Assembly (NCBI GenBank): GCA_964546015.1
Contig: CAZJHO010000003.1
Coordinates: 216,595 to 280,594, forward strand
Direction: 5' to 3'
Length of the DNA: 64,000 nt
DNA from: JAFGVL01 sp964546015
GTDB lineage: Bacteria; Bacteroidota; Bacteroidia; Bacteroidales; Paludibacteraceae
The number at the start of each line of letters is the position of its first letter. The first letter of the stretch is position 1. The translations under genes and the position numbers were made by a program. The notes below the pieces were generated by a model. That model did not search any database and had not been told where the DNA came from. It was given only the letters and a program-made list of their open reading frames with translations. This document shows positions 63,774 through 64,000 of the stretch, piece after piece.

Positions 63774-64000
63774 CATTTTTAAATCTATTAAATATTACAC
63801 GAAATATTCCTACATTTTTTATGTGTTTAATTCTACTATTAAACACTAATTTTCTAAGATGTTATCAACAATGCCACAAATTTTTTCTATGACAAATTCT
63901 TGAAGGCAAAAAAGTTATATATAAAATTTTGTTAGAATTAAAAAACTAGAATCATATTTATTAATAAGTTTTCTATCATACCCACAGTTATAAAAAGCAA
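63774..64000. other. intergenic end of window, no gene seen
   Basis: About 225 AT-rich bases after the last hairpin. No supported ORF or RNA gene. Confidence 0.4.

Noticed and set aside
1..64000. CRISPR array or rRNA genes
   Set aside because: No regularly spaced direct repeats with spacers and no rRNA-like sequence were seen.

Overview
The window comes from a member of the Bacteroidota, probably order Bacteroidales. Promoters repeatedly match the TTTG-(about 20)-TAnnTTTG pattern. A secreted protein ends in a type IX secretion (T9SS) sorting domain. An NtrY-like kinase, AsnA, an N-terminal rubrerythrin fragment, RteC and the integrase type all fit this phylum. There is one 10-N assembly gap (2765-2774), flanked by an artefactual-looking inverted duplication inside an Nramp metal transporter gene.

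Layout. (1) 1-11,390 is ordinary chromosome: rubrerythrin start, PPOX-type flavoprotein, agmatine deiminase family protein, mntH, an ABC-F ATPase, asnA, a very large membrane histidine kinase, rlmH, nadD and tRNA-Ser(UGA). (2) About 11,390-46,810 is a 35-kb integrated element. It starts at the 3' end of the tRNA-Ser with a tyrosine integrase and ends at a diverged tRNA 3'-end-like sequence. Next to the integrase lie an ORF6N protein and a DHFR/RibD-like reductase with a long structured leader. The core (14.7-38.6 kb) is one long minus-strand gene train. The distal third (39.9-46.5 kb) is an arsenic operon beside rteC. (3) 46.8-64 kb is chromosome again: a broken second integrase, a secreted double ice-binding-type (DUF3494) protein, a decayed IS3 fragment, a GT4/GH130/AI-2E-family operon, and a cluster of small envelope and stress proteins (YtxH, holin-superfamily, CsbD, lipoprotein, beta-barrel, cupins) with an AraC-type regulator. 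A decayed stretch follows, then a Fur/PerR-type regulator with a Prx6-type peroxiredoxin.

The main discovery candidate is the 14.7-38.6 kb core. An early block (HTH protein, zinc-ribbon-like protein, small protein, Lin1244/Lin1753-type replication protein) feeds into about 22 late genes. I find no portal, large terminase, HK97-type capsid, tape measure, baseplate, relaxase or T4SS gene. There are instead about nine predicted single-span membrane proteins, several small beta-rich proteins, two spike-like proteins, a papain/transglutaminase-fold protein, an SH3b protein, a lysis-like set (SLT transglycosylase, spanin-like protein), a membrane-anchored annexin-like repeat, and an 854-aa protein with seven 11-residue amphipathic Lys-rich repeats. 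The train ends with a DNA methyltransferase, a J-domain protein, a strawberry-notch-type helicase and a RecA-fold ATPase. My inference is a tailless, membrane-containing provirus of a type I do not recognise, which carries or has been joined to an arsenic-resistance cargo.

A second strong signal is regulatory. Paired TTACAYNATT sites, 21 bp apart and always 22 bp from a -7 box, lie in front of csbD, a 40-aa ORF and an outer-membrane gene. A fourth, weaker copy lies upstream of the AraC-type gene itself. This looks like a compact local regulon.
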